From Megalonaias nervosa (Eukaryota > Mollusca > Bivalvia > Unionida > Unionidae), in the NCBI GenBank assembly GCA_016617855.1, contig JAECUM010093618.1:17557-81556 (forward strand): DNA of 64,000 nt, written 5' to 3'. Below the pieces are notes generated by a model. The model saw only the letters and a program-made list of their open reading frames with translations. It was not told the origin of the DNA and searched no databases. This document shows, one piece after another, positions 46,003 to 58,029 of this stretch (the first letter of the stretch is position 1; each line of letters begins with the position of its first letter). A program made the translations under genes and the position numbers.

Positions 46003-48400
46003 GTGGACATGGCCAAATTTTCCAGGTATCGTTGTAGATGATGACATCATCAATGTAAGCATCACAATTATCTAGACCAGAGGTAATCATATTCATCATG
46101 TGTTGAAAAGTACTTGGGGAACCCTTCATCCCAAATGGCATTACTTTATATTGATAGAGTCCATCTGGAGTCACAAATGCCGAAATTTCCTTTCCCCTTT
46201 CCGTTAGTGGAATTTGCCAAAATCCTTTCAGAAGGTCAAATTTGGTGACGTACTTGGCATTTCCAATTTTATCTATACAGTAATCGATTCTTGGTAATGG
46301 AAATGAATCTGTTTTTGTCACGCTGTTCACCTTCCTATAATCAGTGCACATACGGAAAGTTTTATCTGGTTTCAGAAGAAGTATACATGGTGAACTCCAA
46401 TCACTTTTACTGGACTCTATGAAATCGTTCTCCAGCAAATACTGAATTTCCTTTTTCAAGTATTCCTGTTTGAGAGGGTTCATACTGTATGGGTGTTGTT
46501 TCACAGGTTTTGAATCTACAATTTCAGCGTCATGAAAAATTTTGTTCGTCCTCATAGGAATATCTGGAAATAAGTGCTCATATTCGAATAATAACTGTTT
46601 AAGTTCATTCCTTTCTTATTCTTGCAAAGGTAAAAGTTTCTGGTCCAGATTTTTCATAATTTCCAAATTCCGAAGATTTGTCGCTCCAAGATCAACAGAG
46701 TCCGATTGAATTTCTTCACTTAAATTCTCAGTTTGTGGGACAGGTACAACTAAATTAATTGCATGATTTACTTGGCTATCTCTTTCAATATACTAGTACT
46801 CCATTAATTTATTTAGATCAGAGTACTAATGTTATAATTAACTCATTCATTTTCTTCTTTATTTTGTAAGGGCCATAAAATCTAATTTGAAGAAAATTTT
46901 GAAAAATGAGCAAGAAAGAAATGAACTCTATTACAAGACTCAAAACTACTCTCAAGTAAAGCTCTGTGAAACCATAATTTCACTTTTGATTTGAATTGTT
47001 GAGTGCCAAATTCAAGCATAACAAGCTGGAAAATTACAGACATAAAATTTGACCTTTGACCCGATTGGACAGATTTAGGAAGGCCAAACTGAGCAAAAAC
47101 TTTATCAAAGCTTTTACTATGGTTTTTGTTTTAATATTCCTCAAAGGAATTGCCACTGGGAATCTTGTTGACGAACACATAATGGTCAACAAATATTGGT
47201 TGCCTGACTTGGTCTTAGGTAAGGGACCAACACAATCTACCATAATTCTACTAAATGGTTCATCAAATGCAGAATAGGTTGCAGATGAGCCTGAGGTATC
47301 TTCTGATTGGGTTTTCCTAACATTTGACAAGTATGACAAGATCTACAAAATTTACAAACATCACTTTTGATTTCTGGCCAATAAAAGTGTGTCAAGATCT
47401 TGTTATAAGTTTTATTTATCCCTAGATGACCAGACAGGAGTTTCATGGGCCAAACTAAGTATTTCCTGTCTGTAAGATTTTGGAACTACAATCTGGTAGT
47501 TCACTGACCACTCGTCACCAGCAGGTACCTCGGGAGGTCTCCATTTTCTCAGAAGAATTCCATTTTTAATGAAATAACAGACAGGTACTTCAGTGGCTTC
47601 AGTTTCACTAATGGCCCTCTGAAACAAACAGGAGCTCTCAGGATTTTTTTCCTGTTTGATGACAAGTGATTGTCGTTTATCACCCTGATTAGATAAAAGA
47701 GAATGAGTATTTAAAAGAGGATCACTGTGATCAATACCTTTTGACTGATCCAAATTAGGAGGGAAAGTGACCTCATCAAAAGCCTGACCAATACATGTGT
47801 CAGCTAAAGGAATATTTTCCTTATCAAAATCATTCTCAAGAGCTTTCTTTGACATAGTTCTAGTAACTGCACAAACTGGGTACAAATCAGGGTATTCCTT
47901 TTCAATAGGATCAACTTTCTGATCCAAAGAAGGCTTGTCAGTTACAAGTGGATTAACCACAACCTTGTCTCCAGCTAGGTTGTTGCCTAGAAACAAATGA
48001 ATGCCGTCAATGGGTAAAGAAGACACTACTCCGACTGTCACAGGTCCTGAAACTAAGTCTGATGACAAATTTACAGAATGGAGAGGAACATTAACAAAGT
48101 CACACTCTACTCCCTGAATGAGAACACTCTCATTAGAACAGGACTTCTCAGAAGAAGGCAAAATACCTGACACTAAAAGACTCTGAGAAGCTCCTGTATC
48201 CCTAAAATTTTAATAGGGATAGGATTAGCCAAATCACCCAAGAGTGATATAGAAACCTTCGACATGAATGGTTCAAAAATTCTCCATAATAAAATCAGAC
48301 TGGGGTTTATTGGACCCAACAAATGTATTGCTTTCAATACATGACCATGACCTTGACCTCTTCGAAATAAGAGCATTTGGGATAGGTCCATCTTGATTCT
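46003..48400 (-). pseudogene. Gmr1-like pol, copy 1: truncated PR-IN-RT
   Basis: Reading leftward: protease remnant near 48.2 kb, Pol linker (48173-47412), integrase HHCC zinc segment (47446-47237, HLGINKTYNKILTHFYWPE with CRSCHTC), integrase core (47339-47034, DCVGPLPKTKSGNQYLL), a rearranged junction (46793-46985), then reverse transcriptase (46555 to about 46003, with YIDDVIIYND). The RT is cut off just after the catalytic YIDD, so RNase H and the 3' LTR are missing. Several frameshifts separate the pieces. Compared with copy 2, the C-terminal part of integrase is lost. Confidence 0.88.
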
Positions 48401-48407
48401 GATGCCT

Positions 48408-49772
48408 TTATTTCAATTTGAAGCAATTAGAAATGACATGTCCTTTTTTCTTGCAATAGGTACACGTAGGAATAGACAAGGATTTTGAATCAAGTTTATC
48501 AGAAGCTTGATTTTTAAAAGTTGTGCCAGATTGAGTTTTAGAAGGAATCGTATTAAGCTGCAATACCTTTCTACCAGTAGACTGCTGAGTGAAAGATTTG
48601 CCTACAACAGGAACTTTATGAGTTAAGGAATTCTCATCAGCAGCAAGGGCATCATTTTCCAAGGTTTCGATCTTATGCTCTTCAAGATGAGTCTTAATGT
48701 CATTAGGAACACAGTTCTTGAACTCTTCAAGTAATACAAGTTGTTTGATATTTTCCTAATCATGTTCAACTTTCTTGGCTAAGCACAATCTCTCAAATAA
48801 CTGCTCTTTTTCACTTGCAAATTCGACACAAGTTTGTCCAGCTTCTTTTCTATAGTTCCTGAATTTTTGCAGATAAGCCTCAGGGACTAATGCACAACCC
48901 TTCAAAATGCATTCGTTAACTACATCATAGTCCTCACTTTGATGAATTGACACTGAATGGTAAATATCACTAGCTTTACAAATTAGTACACACTGTAGTA
49001 AGTGAGTCCAATACTCCCTTGGCCAATTCAAATTTTCCGCAACTTTTTCAAAACAAGGAAAATATTTGTCTACTTCTTTTTCTCTGAAAGGGGGCACTAA
49101 CCTAATATTTCTTGTAATGTCAAAACTTGAATTTGTATGTGAAGTGGAAATGTGCTTTTCACTTGCCAGCCCTATTTCTTTCATTCTAATTTGAAATTCT
49201 CTTTATCCTTCTCTTTTTGCATCTCTCTCTCTCTCTTCTCTTTCTCAAATTGTAATTTCATTTGTTTATCACTCTCTCTTTCCTGTCTCTCTCTCTCCTC
49301 TTTTTCAAATTGTAATTGTTTATCTTTCTCCCTCTCCTGTCTCTCTCTCTCCTTCTCTTCAAATTGTAATTTCATTTATCATTTTCTCTTTCCTGTCTCT
49401 CTCTCTCTCCTCTTTTTCAAATAATATTTGTTCTTTTTCTTTCTGAAGTTCAAGTTTCCTTAACTCCATTTTGTATTTCATTTTTAATTCCTTTACTTTT
49501 ATGTCAGAGTCTGATATAGACTTACTGACCGAAGCCAAAAACCTTTTATCGAAAACATTCTTCTCTACCAAATACTGAATCAAAATGTTTTTAATTTCTT
49601 GCTTCGTCAAGGAAGCTTTTGCTTCAGAAAGATCGTATTTTCTGGCAAGTTCAAGCAACTCATCTTTTTTCAAACTATCCAACTGCTCCTGAGTAGGACT
49701 AGAAAGAAAAGTCTCCACTTTTGATGACACTGTGAAAAAAAGCCTGTTGTTTTCCCTAAAGATTTCAAACAA
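48408..49772 (-). pseudogene. Gmr1-like gag, copy 1
   Basis: The N-terminal part (49772-49359) has a SAP-like LDSLKKDELLELARKYDLSE helix pair. Then comes a long Glu/Arg/Lys coiled coil encoded by CT-rich DNA (49375-49181), then the capsid domain (49184-48660) with SCAN-like helices, an in-frame stop at the HD/ENIKQ point near 48758, and a CCHC zinc knuckle CTYCKKKGHVISNCFKLK (about 48465-48412). The true start codon is unclear because no ATG precedes the first helix in frame. Confidence 0.8.
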
Positions 49773-49890
49773 AATGTAAAATAGTACTTGGGATTTTAAA
49801 AATTAGGGGAATTTAAATTTCAAAAAACAATTTTCTGAAGTATTTAGCCAAAATTCATATGTCCCAAGGATGAGCAACCCCAATTTTCTC

Positions 49891-50841
49891 TGTTACATGT
49901 AGGCTCGTACAAAGGTAACAAAAGAAAAGAGTGAAGCCAACAAGCTTTGTAAATTTTAACAAAATAATTTATTTCCCTAGAAAACAAAGTAAAAATATGA
50001 AATAGGACTTATAGTTTGTGAATATAATCCAAAAATTAATCCTAGAATTGAAAAATATAAGTCCTATCACTAAACAGTTCTAACTGAATCCAAGTTCGAA
50101 TCTTGATGAAGTTCCAATATGGAAGGCAATGACGTCAGATGAGGTCGTTGTACTGATGGCAACAGTTCCTCGTTGAATCATAATTTATAATGTTCCCGAT
50201 TAGAATTATAGAATAAATTTCCACTGAATATCTTTGTCCCAGAAATTTTATAAAAAAGAGCACTTGTGTAGTTTTCTAGATAATAAATTATTAAATTCCA
50301 AAATATAGATGAACTTCAGAACAAGCTGGCATCAACAATAGAAACACCTTGAGCTCTGAGGTGTAGGAATACAACTGCCTAAATCTACTAGAAACATCTG
50401 TTTTAACCCATGATTTCAGATCACATGGGGGCTCATGTGACGGGCTACAAGATCACTAAATTGAACAGCGTAGTAAAAAAAAAATATGCTATTTTACATG
50501 TACACTAGAATAGCCCTATCTAAGAATCAGATTCCCACACTGGAAATAAATTAAAAAGGAAAGGCTGTTTATAACTCAGCTAACTCGTGGGCCGAACATG
50601 ACCTTGGTAATAGCCAATCATTTTCGCGTAGTGTTTACAAAATGTCTCAACCAAGGTTAGCTAAAAATACTGATAATGTAATACCTTTTATGTTCAAATC
50701 AGGTCAAAACAGAGAAGTGATTTTTCGAAAATAGTTAAATCCTGTGAAAATTATTGTTATAATAAAATGTAATGGAACAAAAATAAAATAAAAAAAGAAT
50801 TTAAACTAACAAACAGGCAATTTAATTACATATACATAACA
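49891..50841 (-). mobile_element. 5' LTR of Gmr1-like copy 1
   Basis: The 951-base LTR reads, in minus orientation, TGTTATGTATATGTAATTAAA to CTACATGTAACA. A candidate primer-binding site, TTGGGGTTGCTCATCC, follows within ten bases on the gag side. It matches 58802-59720 along its length. The matching 3' LTR is absent. Confidence 0.92.
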
Positions 50842-51487
50842 CTTTATTCTACATAAGTACTGAATTACCTTTATCGTACATAAATACTGAATTACCTTTA
50901 TGCTACACAAGTACTGAATTACCTTTATGCTACATAAGTACTGAATTAACTGTGTGCTACATAAGCACATAATTACCTTTATGCTACATAAGTATTAAAT
51001 TACTTGTATTACCTTTATGCTACATAAGTACTTAATTACCTTTATGCTACATAAATATTGAATTACCTTTATGCTGCATAAGTAATGAATAACCTGTGTA
51101 CTACTCAAGTATGGAATTACCTTTATGCTACATAAGTACTAAGTTACCTTTATGCTACATAAGTACTGAATAACCTTTATGCTACATAAGTACTGAATTA
51201 CCTTTATGCTGCATAAGTAATGAATAACCTGTGTACTACTCAAGTATGGAATTACCTTTATGCTACATAAGTACTAAGTTACCTTTATGCTACATAAGTA
51301 CTGAATAACCTTTATGCTACATAAGTACTGAATTACCTTTATGCTACATAAGTATTGAATTACCTTTATGCTAATTAAGTACTGAATTACCTTTATGCTA
51401 CTTAAGTAATGAATTACCTTTATTCTACATAAGTACTGAATTACTTGCATGCTACGTAAGTACTGAATTACCTTTATGCTACATAAC
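50842..51487. repeat. Minisatellite, 27 bp x about 24
   Basis: Unit GAATTACCTTTATGCTACAT plus AAGTACT. It begins immediately at the LTR edge (50841/50842) and stops about 27 bases short of the SENP8 exon donor at 51514. A 120-base segment containing TGCATAAGTAATGAATAACC is itself duplicated (51072 and 51210). Confidence 0.95.
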
Positions 51488-51514
51488 TTTAATTCTGTAT
51501 ATAAAACAAGTTAC

Positions 51515-51623
51515 CAATGAGTTCCACCAGCTTTATCACATGACTGATTGTCATTGACAGCAAGGAAGATGAACTGTTTCTCAGGAAGATTCAATGGTTC
51601 CAAGAATGGCGCAATCTCTTCAG
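51515..51623 (-). CDS. SENP8: SENP8 exon, with catalytic histidine
   Basis: A 109-base exon lies between a TTTTTCAG acceptor and a TG|GTAACT donor. It encodes EEIAPFLEPLNLPEKQFIF and LAVNDNQSCDKAGGTHW, closely following human SENP8. The His of GTHW is the catalytic His (His102 in human), and the Trp codon is split across the intron. The minisatellite sits 27 bases into the downstream intron. Confidence 0.94.
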
Positions 51624-51929
51624 CTGAAAAATTAAATATGTGAAACTGTTCAAAACAATACCATGTAGTTTCAGTAACATGATAATGCGCATTATATTGG
51701 CATTATGAGGAATCTGGGATAAATTGGCAATTAGGAAAATGAGTAAATCTGGAGAAGGAGATCCAGCTTGTTCCTGTGCATGTCTAAGCCTATTGAGGAT
51801 TCAGTTTAGTTAATTGATACTCTATCGAGGTCAATTTGATACAGATCACTCAAAATCTTCTTTGTCAATGTACTGATTTGAATGGATGTGGTATGTCTCT
51901 GATGGCAACAATTTGATGCAGGTTGTTTT

Positions 51930-52322
51930 GTTGTTGTTGTTGTTGTAGGGTTTAACGCCATTTTTCAGCACACGATTGGCTATACATGGCGGCCAGTATT
52001 AATGGTGGAGGAAGAACCCAGGTAACCCCGGAAAGAACCACCAACCCACGAGAAGCTACTGGCAAGCTTTCTCACATACCCACATTGGCCGAATCCAAGA
52101 CTCAAACCCACGCAGACTGAGGTGAGATGGCAGTGATCCGTAACAGAGAGTGCTTTTGACCACTCGGCCACTCAGGGCCCCCAACCCACGAGAAGCTACT
52201 GGCAAGCTTTCTCACATACCCACATTGGCCGAATCCGAGACTCGAACCCACGCAGACAGAGGTGAGATGGCAGTGATCCGTAACAGAGAGTGCTTTTGAC
52301 CACTCGGCCACTCGGGGCCCCC
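51930..52322 (-). mobile_element. SINE family B with duplicated head (partial dimer)
   Basis: In the minus direction, the tRNA-like head (GAGTGGCCGAGTGGTCAAAAG ... GGGTTCGAGTCTCGG) occurs twice head to tail, at 52322-52185 and 52184-52040. A single body and a (TTG)n tail at 51930 follow. Retained CpGs suggest relative youth. The ORFs across it are artefacts of the repeat. Confidence 0.87.
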
Positions 52323-52769
52323 CCAATTTGATGCAGGTAATTCAAAATCTTCTTTGTCAATGTAATGATATGAATTGATCTGGTATATCTCTGATGACGA
52401 TAATTTGATGCAGGTCACTCACAATCTTCTCTGTCAGTGTACTGATTTTAATTGATCTGGTATGTTTCATACAAATGAGATTGCACATGTAATTGGACAA
52501 ATGGTGTTCCAATAATAATGGAAATTCTGTTATTTGCAACATGTACCTGAAACCAAGTTGAAAGTTGTTGGAGCAGCTGATCTTATTGGGAAATTTCTAT
52601 TTTAAACATTTTAAAACCAATCATATATTTTCTTGAGTCTACATTTCAGGCATGTCTCTAGCAATTTTAAAATATGCCTAAGTAGGGCTATCCATATGTA
52701 ATAAATCATGTAAAATTTATTTTCACCAAAGAATTGAACCAATATTTGATATAATTCATTAAGCCATGA
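52323..52769. other. Non-coding intron sequence, weak repeats
   Basis: TTTGATGCAGGT(A/C)A(T/C)TCA(A/C)AATCTTCT with TGTCA(A/G)TGTA recurs near 51845, 52328 and 52406, a loose three-copy repeat partly disrupted by the SINE. Confidence 0.5.
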
Positions 52770-53490
52770 AATTTGAAAATAGATCACCCACTGCATGAAT
52801 GGCTGTAAAAAAGCACATCCAATGTAAACTATTGAAAATAGATCACACACTGCATGAATGGCTGTAAAAAAGCATATCCAATGTAAACTATTGAAAATAG
52901 ATCACACACTGCATGAATGGCTGTAAAAAAAGCACATCCAATGTAAACTATTGAAAATAGATCACACACTGCATGAATGGCTGTAAAAAAGCATATCCAA
53001 TGTAAACTATTGAAAATAGATCACCCACTGCATGAATGGCTGTAAAAAAGCACATCCAATGTAAACTATTGAAAATAGATCACACACTGCATGAATGGCT
53101 GTAAAAAAGCACATCCAATGTAAACTACTGAAAATAGATCACACACTGCATGAATGGCTGTAAAAAAGCACATCCAATGTAAACTATTGAAAATAGATCA
53201 CCCACTGCATGAATGGCTGTAAAAAAGCACATCCAATGTGAATTATTGAAAATAGATCACACACTGCATGAATGGCTGTAAAAAAAGCACATCCAATGTA
53301 AACTATTGAAAATAGATCACACTCCGAGAATGGATGTAACACATCTTATGTAAACTATTGAAAACATATCACACACTGCAAGAATGAATGTAACAAAACA
53401 CATATCATGTAAACTATTTAGAAAACATCACACACTGCATGAATAGATGTAACAAATCACATCTTATGTAAACTATCTCTCAAACTTTCT
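52770..53490. repeat. Minisatellite, 59-60 bp x about 12
   Basis: Unit AAAATAGATCACACACTGCA plus TGAATGGCTGTAAAAAAGCA and CATCCAATGTAAACTATTG. The right-hand three copies are diverged. Confidence 0.96.
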
Positions 53491-54814
53491 ATCATATTAA
53501 TTTTACCTATTTTATTATATACTGATAAAAGTCTTTCTATAGATAAGCCATAATTAATATAACGTTTCTTGCTCATAATTGGAATCCAACAGATATTTAT
53601 AATAATAAACCCAACTACCAAAAATACGGTTCCAATACTGTGAATGAGGTCAGTAAATCAGATGCAAGCCGACATCATTACCATGCATGGATCTCAATTA
53701 TTATTTACAGTCTAAGATCATAATCATATAATCCCATATTCCAATTTTTATCATAACCGAGTCATAATCATGGCTTTAAGAATGTTAATAATTTTGGTCA
53801 TAACTGGGTCATAATCACTGCTTTCAAAGTGGTAATAATTTTGGTCATAAATGGGTCATAATCATGGCTTTCAGAGTGGTAATAAGCTCAGCCATCACAT
53901 GCAAGATCACTATCAAACCTATGCAAAGTACTAGATGTCATCAGTCCACATTTCAAGTTTGATCATTATCAGATTATAAAGATGGCTTCAATGAAGTGAT
54001 ACAAGCTCAGCCAATCAAATGCAAGAACACCAAATACATATGCTTGGATCTTGTTCATTACTGAATTTGTCAGAAAGCTTAATGATATAAGCATATATTC
54101 CATGTTTAATAAAAATCAGATCAGGCTTGTGGTTTTCCAAGTAGTAACAATCTTAACCAACCAGATGCAAGATCACCTCATTAGTATGTATGGATTTCAC
54201 TCATTATCAAATTATTTCAAGACCTTAATGATATAAGCATATATTTCAAGTTTGATATGAATAAAAGTATGGTCTCCAGAGTGGTAGCATTGTTAATCAA
54301 TCAGATGTAACACCAACTCATTCATATGCATAGATCTTGCTCATTATTAAATTCATTCAACATTTTGATGACATCAACCCATATTCCACATTTGAGTGAA
54401 ACTGGATCATAAAGATCAACTCCAGAATGCTAACAAGCATTGTTAACAGATGGACTCACCATAAAGGATGTACTACTGATGGTCATACCATAAACTCATT
54501 TGTCCTTATGGCCAGATGAACTAACAGTAATGAGTCTCACAATATGAATAATATAACTATAGTTTACAAAATTGTTTACAAATATTGCCCGAGTACAAAA
54601 GATTGGCACATGAATACATAAATATTTTATTTCCTGTGTTATGAACTAATAACATCCTAGCTGTCTATATCAAATGATGCAGTTTTAACCAGTCCAAATG
54701 CTTCTTACAAAAGCTTAGTAATTTTAACAAATCCAAATGCTTCTTACAAAAGCTTAGTAAATATGAGTAAAATATGTATTTTTTAAACTTGTCTTTTTGA
54801 AAATTTGTTTACAA
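53491..54814. other. Non-coding intron sequence with eroded long repeat
   Basis: GGTCATAA(C/A)TGGGTCATAATC with GGCTTT recurs at 53750-53880. A looser unit of about 120-130 bases (AGCCAATCA(A/G)ATGCAAGA, ATTATCA(A)ATT, GATATAAGCATATATTCCA) recurs from 53880 to 54400. A direct repeat of CAAATGCTTCTTACAAAAGC lies at 54686-54760. Confidence 0.6.
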
Positions 54815-54964
54815 AGTAAGACGTAGCTGGGATCCAATGCATAGTTTAATGGACAATCAACCAAAAAACCCAACATTCCAACTAACAAAGTAAGACGTAG
54901 CTGGGATCCAATGCACAGTTTAATGGACAACCAACCAAAAAACCCAACATTCCAACTAACAAAG
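54815..54964. repeat. Direct duplication, about 74 bp x 2
   Basis: GTAAGACGTAGCTGGGATCC through CATTCCAACTAACAAA is repeated with three or so differences. Confidence 0.92.
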
Positions 54965-55014
54965 GTTTGAACAGTGTTTGCTCAAGAACTCTGAATTTAC
55001 CCGGATAAGATGAT

Positions 55015-55235
55015 ACAAACCTGCATAATACCTGTCTGACTGTATAATACCTGTCTGACTGCATAACACCTGTCTGACTGCATAATACATGTCTGATGGC
55101 ATATCTGACTGCATAATACCTGTCTGACTGCATAATACCTGTCTGACTGTGCAATACCTGTCTGACTGCATAATACCTGTCTGACTTCATAATATCTGTC
55201 TGACTGCATAATATCTGCCTGAACTGAAAGTATCT
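55015..55235. repeat. Minisatellite, 19 bp x about 11
   Basis: Unit GACTGCATAATACCTGTCT with minor variants. Confidence 0.95.
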
Positions 55236-55304
55236 GCTAATGCTTGCCATGAGCAAACATCAACAGTCTAATCTGAATCAAAATCATACATCATACCTAT
55301 CAGT

Positions 55305-56100
55305 ATTTATTATGGTTATCTGCAGCAAGCTTTATAAGTTGTGAAACATCTGGACCTAATTATGCTTACCTGGAGCAAGCTTTACAAACTGTGTCACATA
55401 TGGAAATGGTTACACTTACCTGTAGCAAGCTTTATAATCTGTCACATCTAGACCTGGTAACCCTAACCTGGAGCAAGCTTTATAAACTGTGTCACAACTG
55501 GACCTGGTTACCCTTACCTGGAGCAAGCTTATAAACTGTGTCACATCTTGACCTGGTAACCCTAACCTGGAGCAAGCTTTATAAACTGTGTCACAACTGG
55601 ACCTGGTTACCCTTACCTGGAGCAAGCTTATAAACTGTGTCACATCTTGACCTGGTAACCCTAACCTGGAGCAAGCTTTAAAAACAGTGTCACCTCTAGA
55701 CCTGGTAACCCTAACCTGGAGCAAGCTTCATATGTGTCACATCTGGATCTGGTAACCCTAACTTGGAGCAAGCTTTATAATTTGTGGCACATCTGGACCT
55801 GGTAACCCTAACTTGGAGCAAAGCTTTAAAATTTGTGTCACATCTGGATCTGATAACCCTAACCTGGAGCAAGCTTTATAATTTGTGTCACATTTGGACC
55901 TGATTACCCTTACCTGGAGAAAGCTTTATAAACTGTTTCACATCTGGAACTGGTTACACTAACCTTGAGCAAGCTTTATAATGTGTCACATCTTGACCTG
56001 GTTACCATTACATGGAGCAAGATCTATAATTTGTGTCACCTCTTGACCTGGTTACCTTTACCTGTTGCAAGCTCTATAAGCTGTGTCACATCTGGACCTG
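55305..56100. repeat. SENP8: Minisatellite derived from a SENP8 exon end plus its splice donor, about 50 bp x 16
   Basis: Each unit, read on the minus strand, is a copy of GGTCCAGATGTGACACAG, TTTATAAAGCTTGCTCCAG and then GTAAGGGTAACCA. The first two are the last 37 bases of the exon at 56112-56200; the third is the start of its intron. About 16 copies follow the real exon in the downstream intron. Most keep GT at the donor position, with GTAAG and GTTAG forms alternating. If a downstream copy were used as donor, an in-frame TGA (in ATGTGA) would be met within the first extra unit. Confidence 0.93.
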
Positions 56101-56111
56101 GTTATGCTTAC

Positions 56112-56200
56112 CTGCAGCAAGCTTTATAAACTGTGTCACATCTGGACCAATTAAACAAAGTTTGTCAGCTGAGTGATTAAACTGCTCCTTTTCAAAGTAC
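56112..56200 (-). CDS. SENP8: SENP8 exon (first coding exon found)
   Basis: An 89-base exon lies between an ATTTTTCAG acceptor and a CAG|GTAAGC donor. It encodes YFEKEQFNHSADKLCLIG and PDVTQFIKLAA, matching the human FEYF...PEVTQFIK region. The first base completes a codon from an upstream exon that should encode the N-terminus with the WLND-type motif. I did not find that exon up to the right edge, so it may be beyond the window or in a part I could not read. The terminal G joins CT of the next exon as GCT. Confidence 0.9.
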
Positions 56201-56639
56201 CTGAAAAATTAGATTATAAATGATAAACTCTTTGATTATTGCCTCAAAATCTTACATAGCTAAGTTAAAGTATCTACAGTCAGCAACCCAATATTTGTTC
56301 CATCATTTGGGGATAAGAGTCCATCATTAATGAAATGAGTCCATCATTTGGGGATATGAGTCTATTATTTGAGGACACAAGTTCATCATTTGGGGGAAAT
56401 GAGTCCATTATTTGGGGAAATGACATGTTAGAAACAAAATTTTTAGTTGTAAATTATGATTCTGAATATTTCACTTTGGGATGAGACAAATTTTCAAAAG
56501 ATTGGAAATATAGTTTAGCATAAAATATTTATAAAATGTCATGGTGTTGGTAATTACAACTATTGTGTTTCTGAACTTTTACTCCCTCCAGGAGAATGTG
56601 CAAAAGTTCTCATGCCTCTAAAAAATGGTTATCATCGCT
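56201..56639. other. Non-coding; short tandem repeat inside
   Basis: At 56300-56425, about five copies of GGGATATGAGTCCATCATTT, 22-30 bases apart. The rest is featureless. Confidence 0.6.
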
Positions 56640-56865
56640 ATGATGACCACAGAGTGGCAGTTTCAAGTAATGTTTAGCACTGGGTCATCATGCCCCACAT
56701 TATCCTGACACCAGGCCGACCAGTCTTAACACTAAATGCTGTGCAACAAGTGAGGCAGCTGCTACTGCCATTTTTCTAAGTCTTTGGTACGACTCTGCTG
56801 GGATAAAACGCGCAACCTCTCGCATCCAAGGCAGATGCTCTAACCACTTAAGCCACCGGAGTGTT
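56640..56865 (-). mobile_element. tRNA-derived SINE, family A, minus orientation
   Basis: The minus head is CACTCCGGTGGCTTAAGTGG with TTAGAGC, followed by the shared body (GTGTCAGGATAATGTGGGG) and an end like that of the copy at 34410-34680. Confidence 0.85.
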
Positions 56866-56929
56866 TGGTCATACATGTATCAAGTGATTTAGGAAACAGT
56901 TACAAATAGATGGATATATGTGTCAAGTG

Positions 56930-57290
56930 TAACGAATTTCCATGCAGTGGTTTAGGAGATAAAGTTATGAACAGATCGACAAATGCATTAAGTGTGATGA
57001 ATTTCCATGCAGTGGTTTAGGAGATAAGAGTTATGAACAGATCGACAAATGCATCAACTGTAATGAATTTCCATGCAGTGGTTTAGGAGATACGAACAGA
57101 TCAACAAATGCATCAAGTGTAATAAATTTCCATGCAGTGGTTTAGGAGACTGAGTTAAGAACAGATCGACAAATGCATTAAGTGTAATGAATTTCCATGC
57201 AGTGGTTTAGGAGATTGAGTTAAGAACAGATCGACAAATGCATCAAGTGTAATGAATTGCCATGCAGTGGTTTACAAGATGAGAGTTACA
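56930..57290. repeat. Minisatellite, about 60-68 bp x 5-6
   Basis: Unit GAATTTCCATGCAGTGGTTT plus AGGAGAT, GAACAGATCGACAAATGCAT and CAAGTGTAAT. Confidence 0.94.
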
Positions 57291-58029
57291 GACAGATATG
57301 GTATCAAGATAATGGTTAGGATTAAAAATGATATCAATGCCTTTCTAAATTTGTTTTAATTTGTTAAACTAGTAAGAGAGAGAGAAAGAGAAAGATATTC
57401 AATCTAATCCTAAAGGAAATACCAACTCTGCCACACCTGCTATTATAATGATCCTATGTACAGGATAAACTTACCTCATTCATCTATTTTTTAAACATGT
57501 GGTCTGGCATCATCAATGCCCTGCATGCATGAACACATGGATCCAAGCTGGGAACCATTAAAAATCTTGTACCACTGTACTAATGAACATACACAACATA
57601 TATCATTTTATACTACGATTATATTAGGAACCAACAATTTAATGTTTTGGTGCAGTGGCCTGGTGTGTGTATTTTAAAGTTTCTGACTGTCAATAGCTGA
57701 AAAAACACCTTGCTCTGTATTACAGCAAATCAGAACCAAATTAAACCCATTATATTATTTGAAACAAAATTAAGAAAATAAATATCTCAGCTCAAACGAA
57801 AATCACAGCCCCTCCCCCAATTAAATGGTCAGCACCTTATAGTCAAAATAAAATCCACATTAAAATGTGATCACAGAAACTTGATCAAATAGTGTTAAAA
57901 ATTGAGCCATCTATCATTTTCATTGTATTTTTCTTCAATTCATTCCTCCAGCTTGCATTATATTCAAATCCAAGCAGTCACAAGCCACAAATGAAAACTG
58001 GTCCTCAAGAATATGTATAACCCTGTTTA
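57291..58029. other. Non-coding sequence
   Basis: A GAGAGA-type run at 57376-57393. I searched here for the missing SENP8 N-terminal exon (WLND block ending in a phase-2 donor) and did not find it. Confidence 0.4.

Noticed and set aside
49152..49424. Plus-strand Ser/Leu-rich open frame
   Set aside because: It is the complement of the CT-rich DNA that encodes the Gag coiled coil on the minus strand.
51980..52326. Open frames reading MAEWSKALSVTDHC-like peptides (also at 38623-38814)
   Set aside because: They are translations of the SINE family B head in reverse orientation and recur with each SINE copy.
57461..57560. Candidate SENP8 first exon before a minus-strand GTAAG at 57474
   Set aside because: All three frames upstream of the donor contain stops and none gives the expected N-terminal motif or phase.
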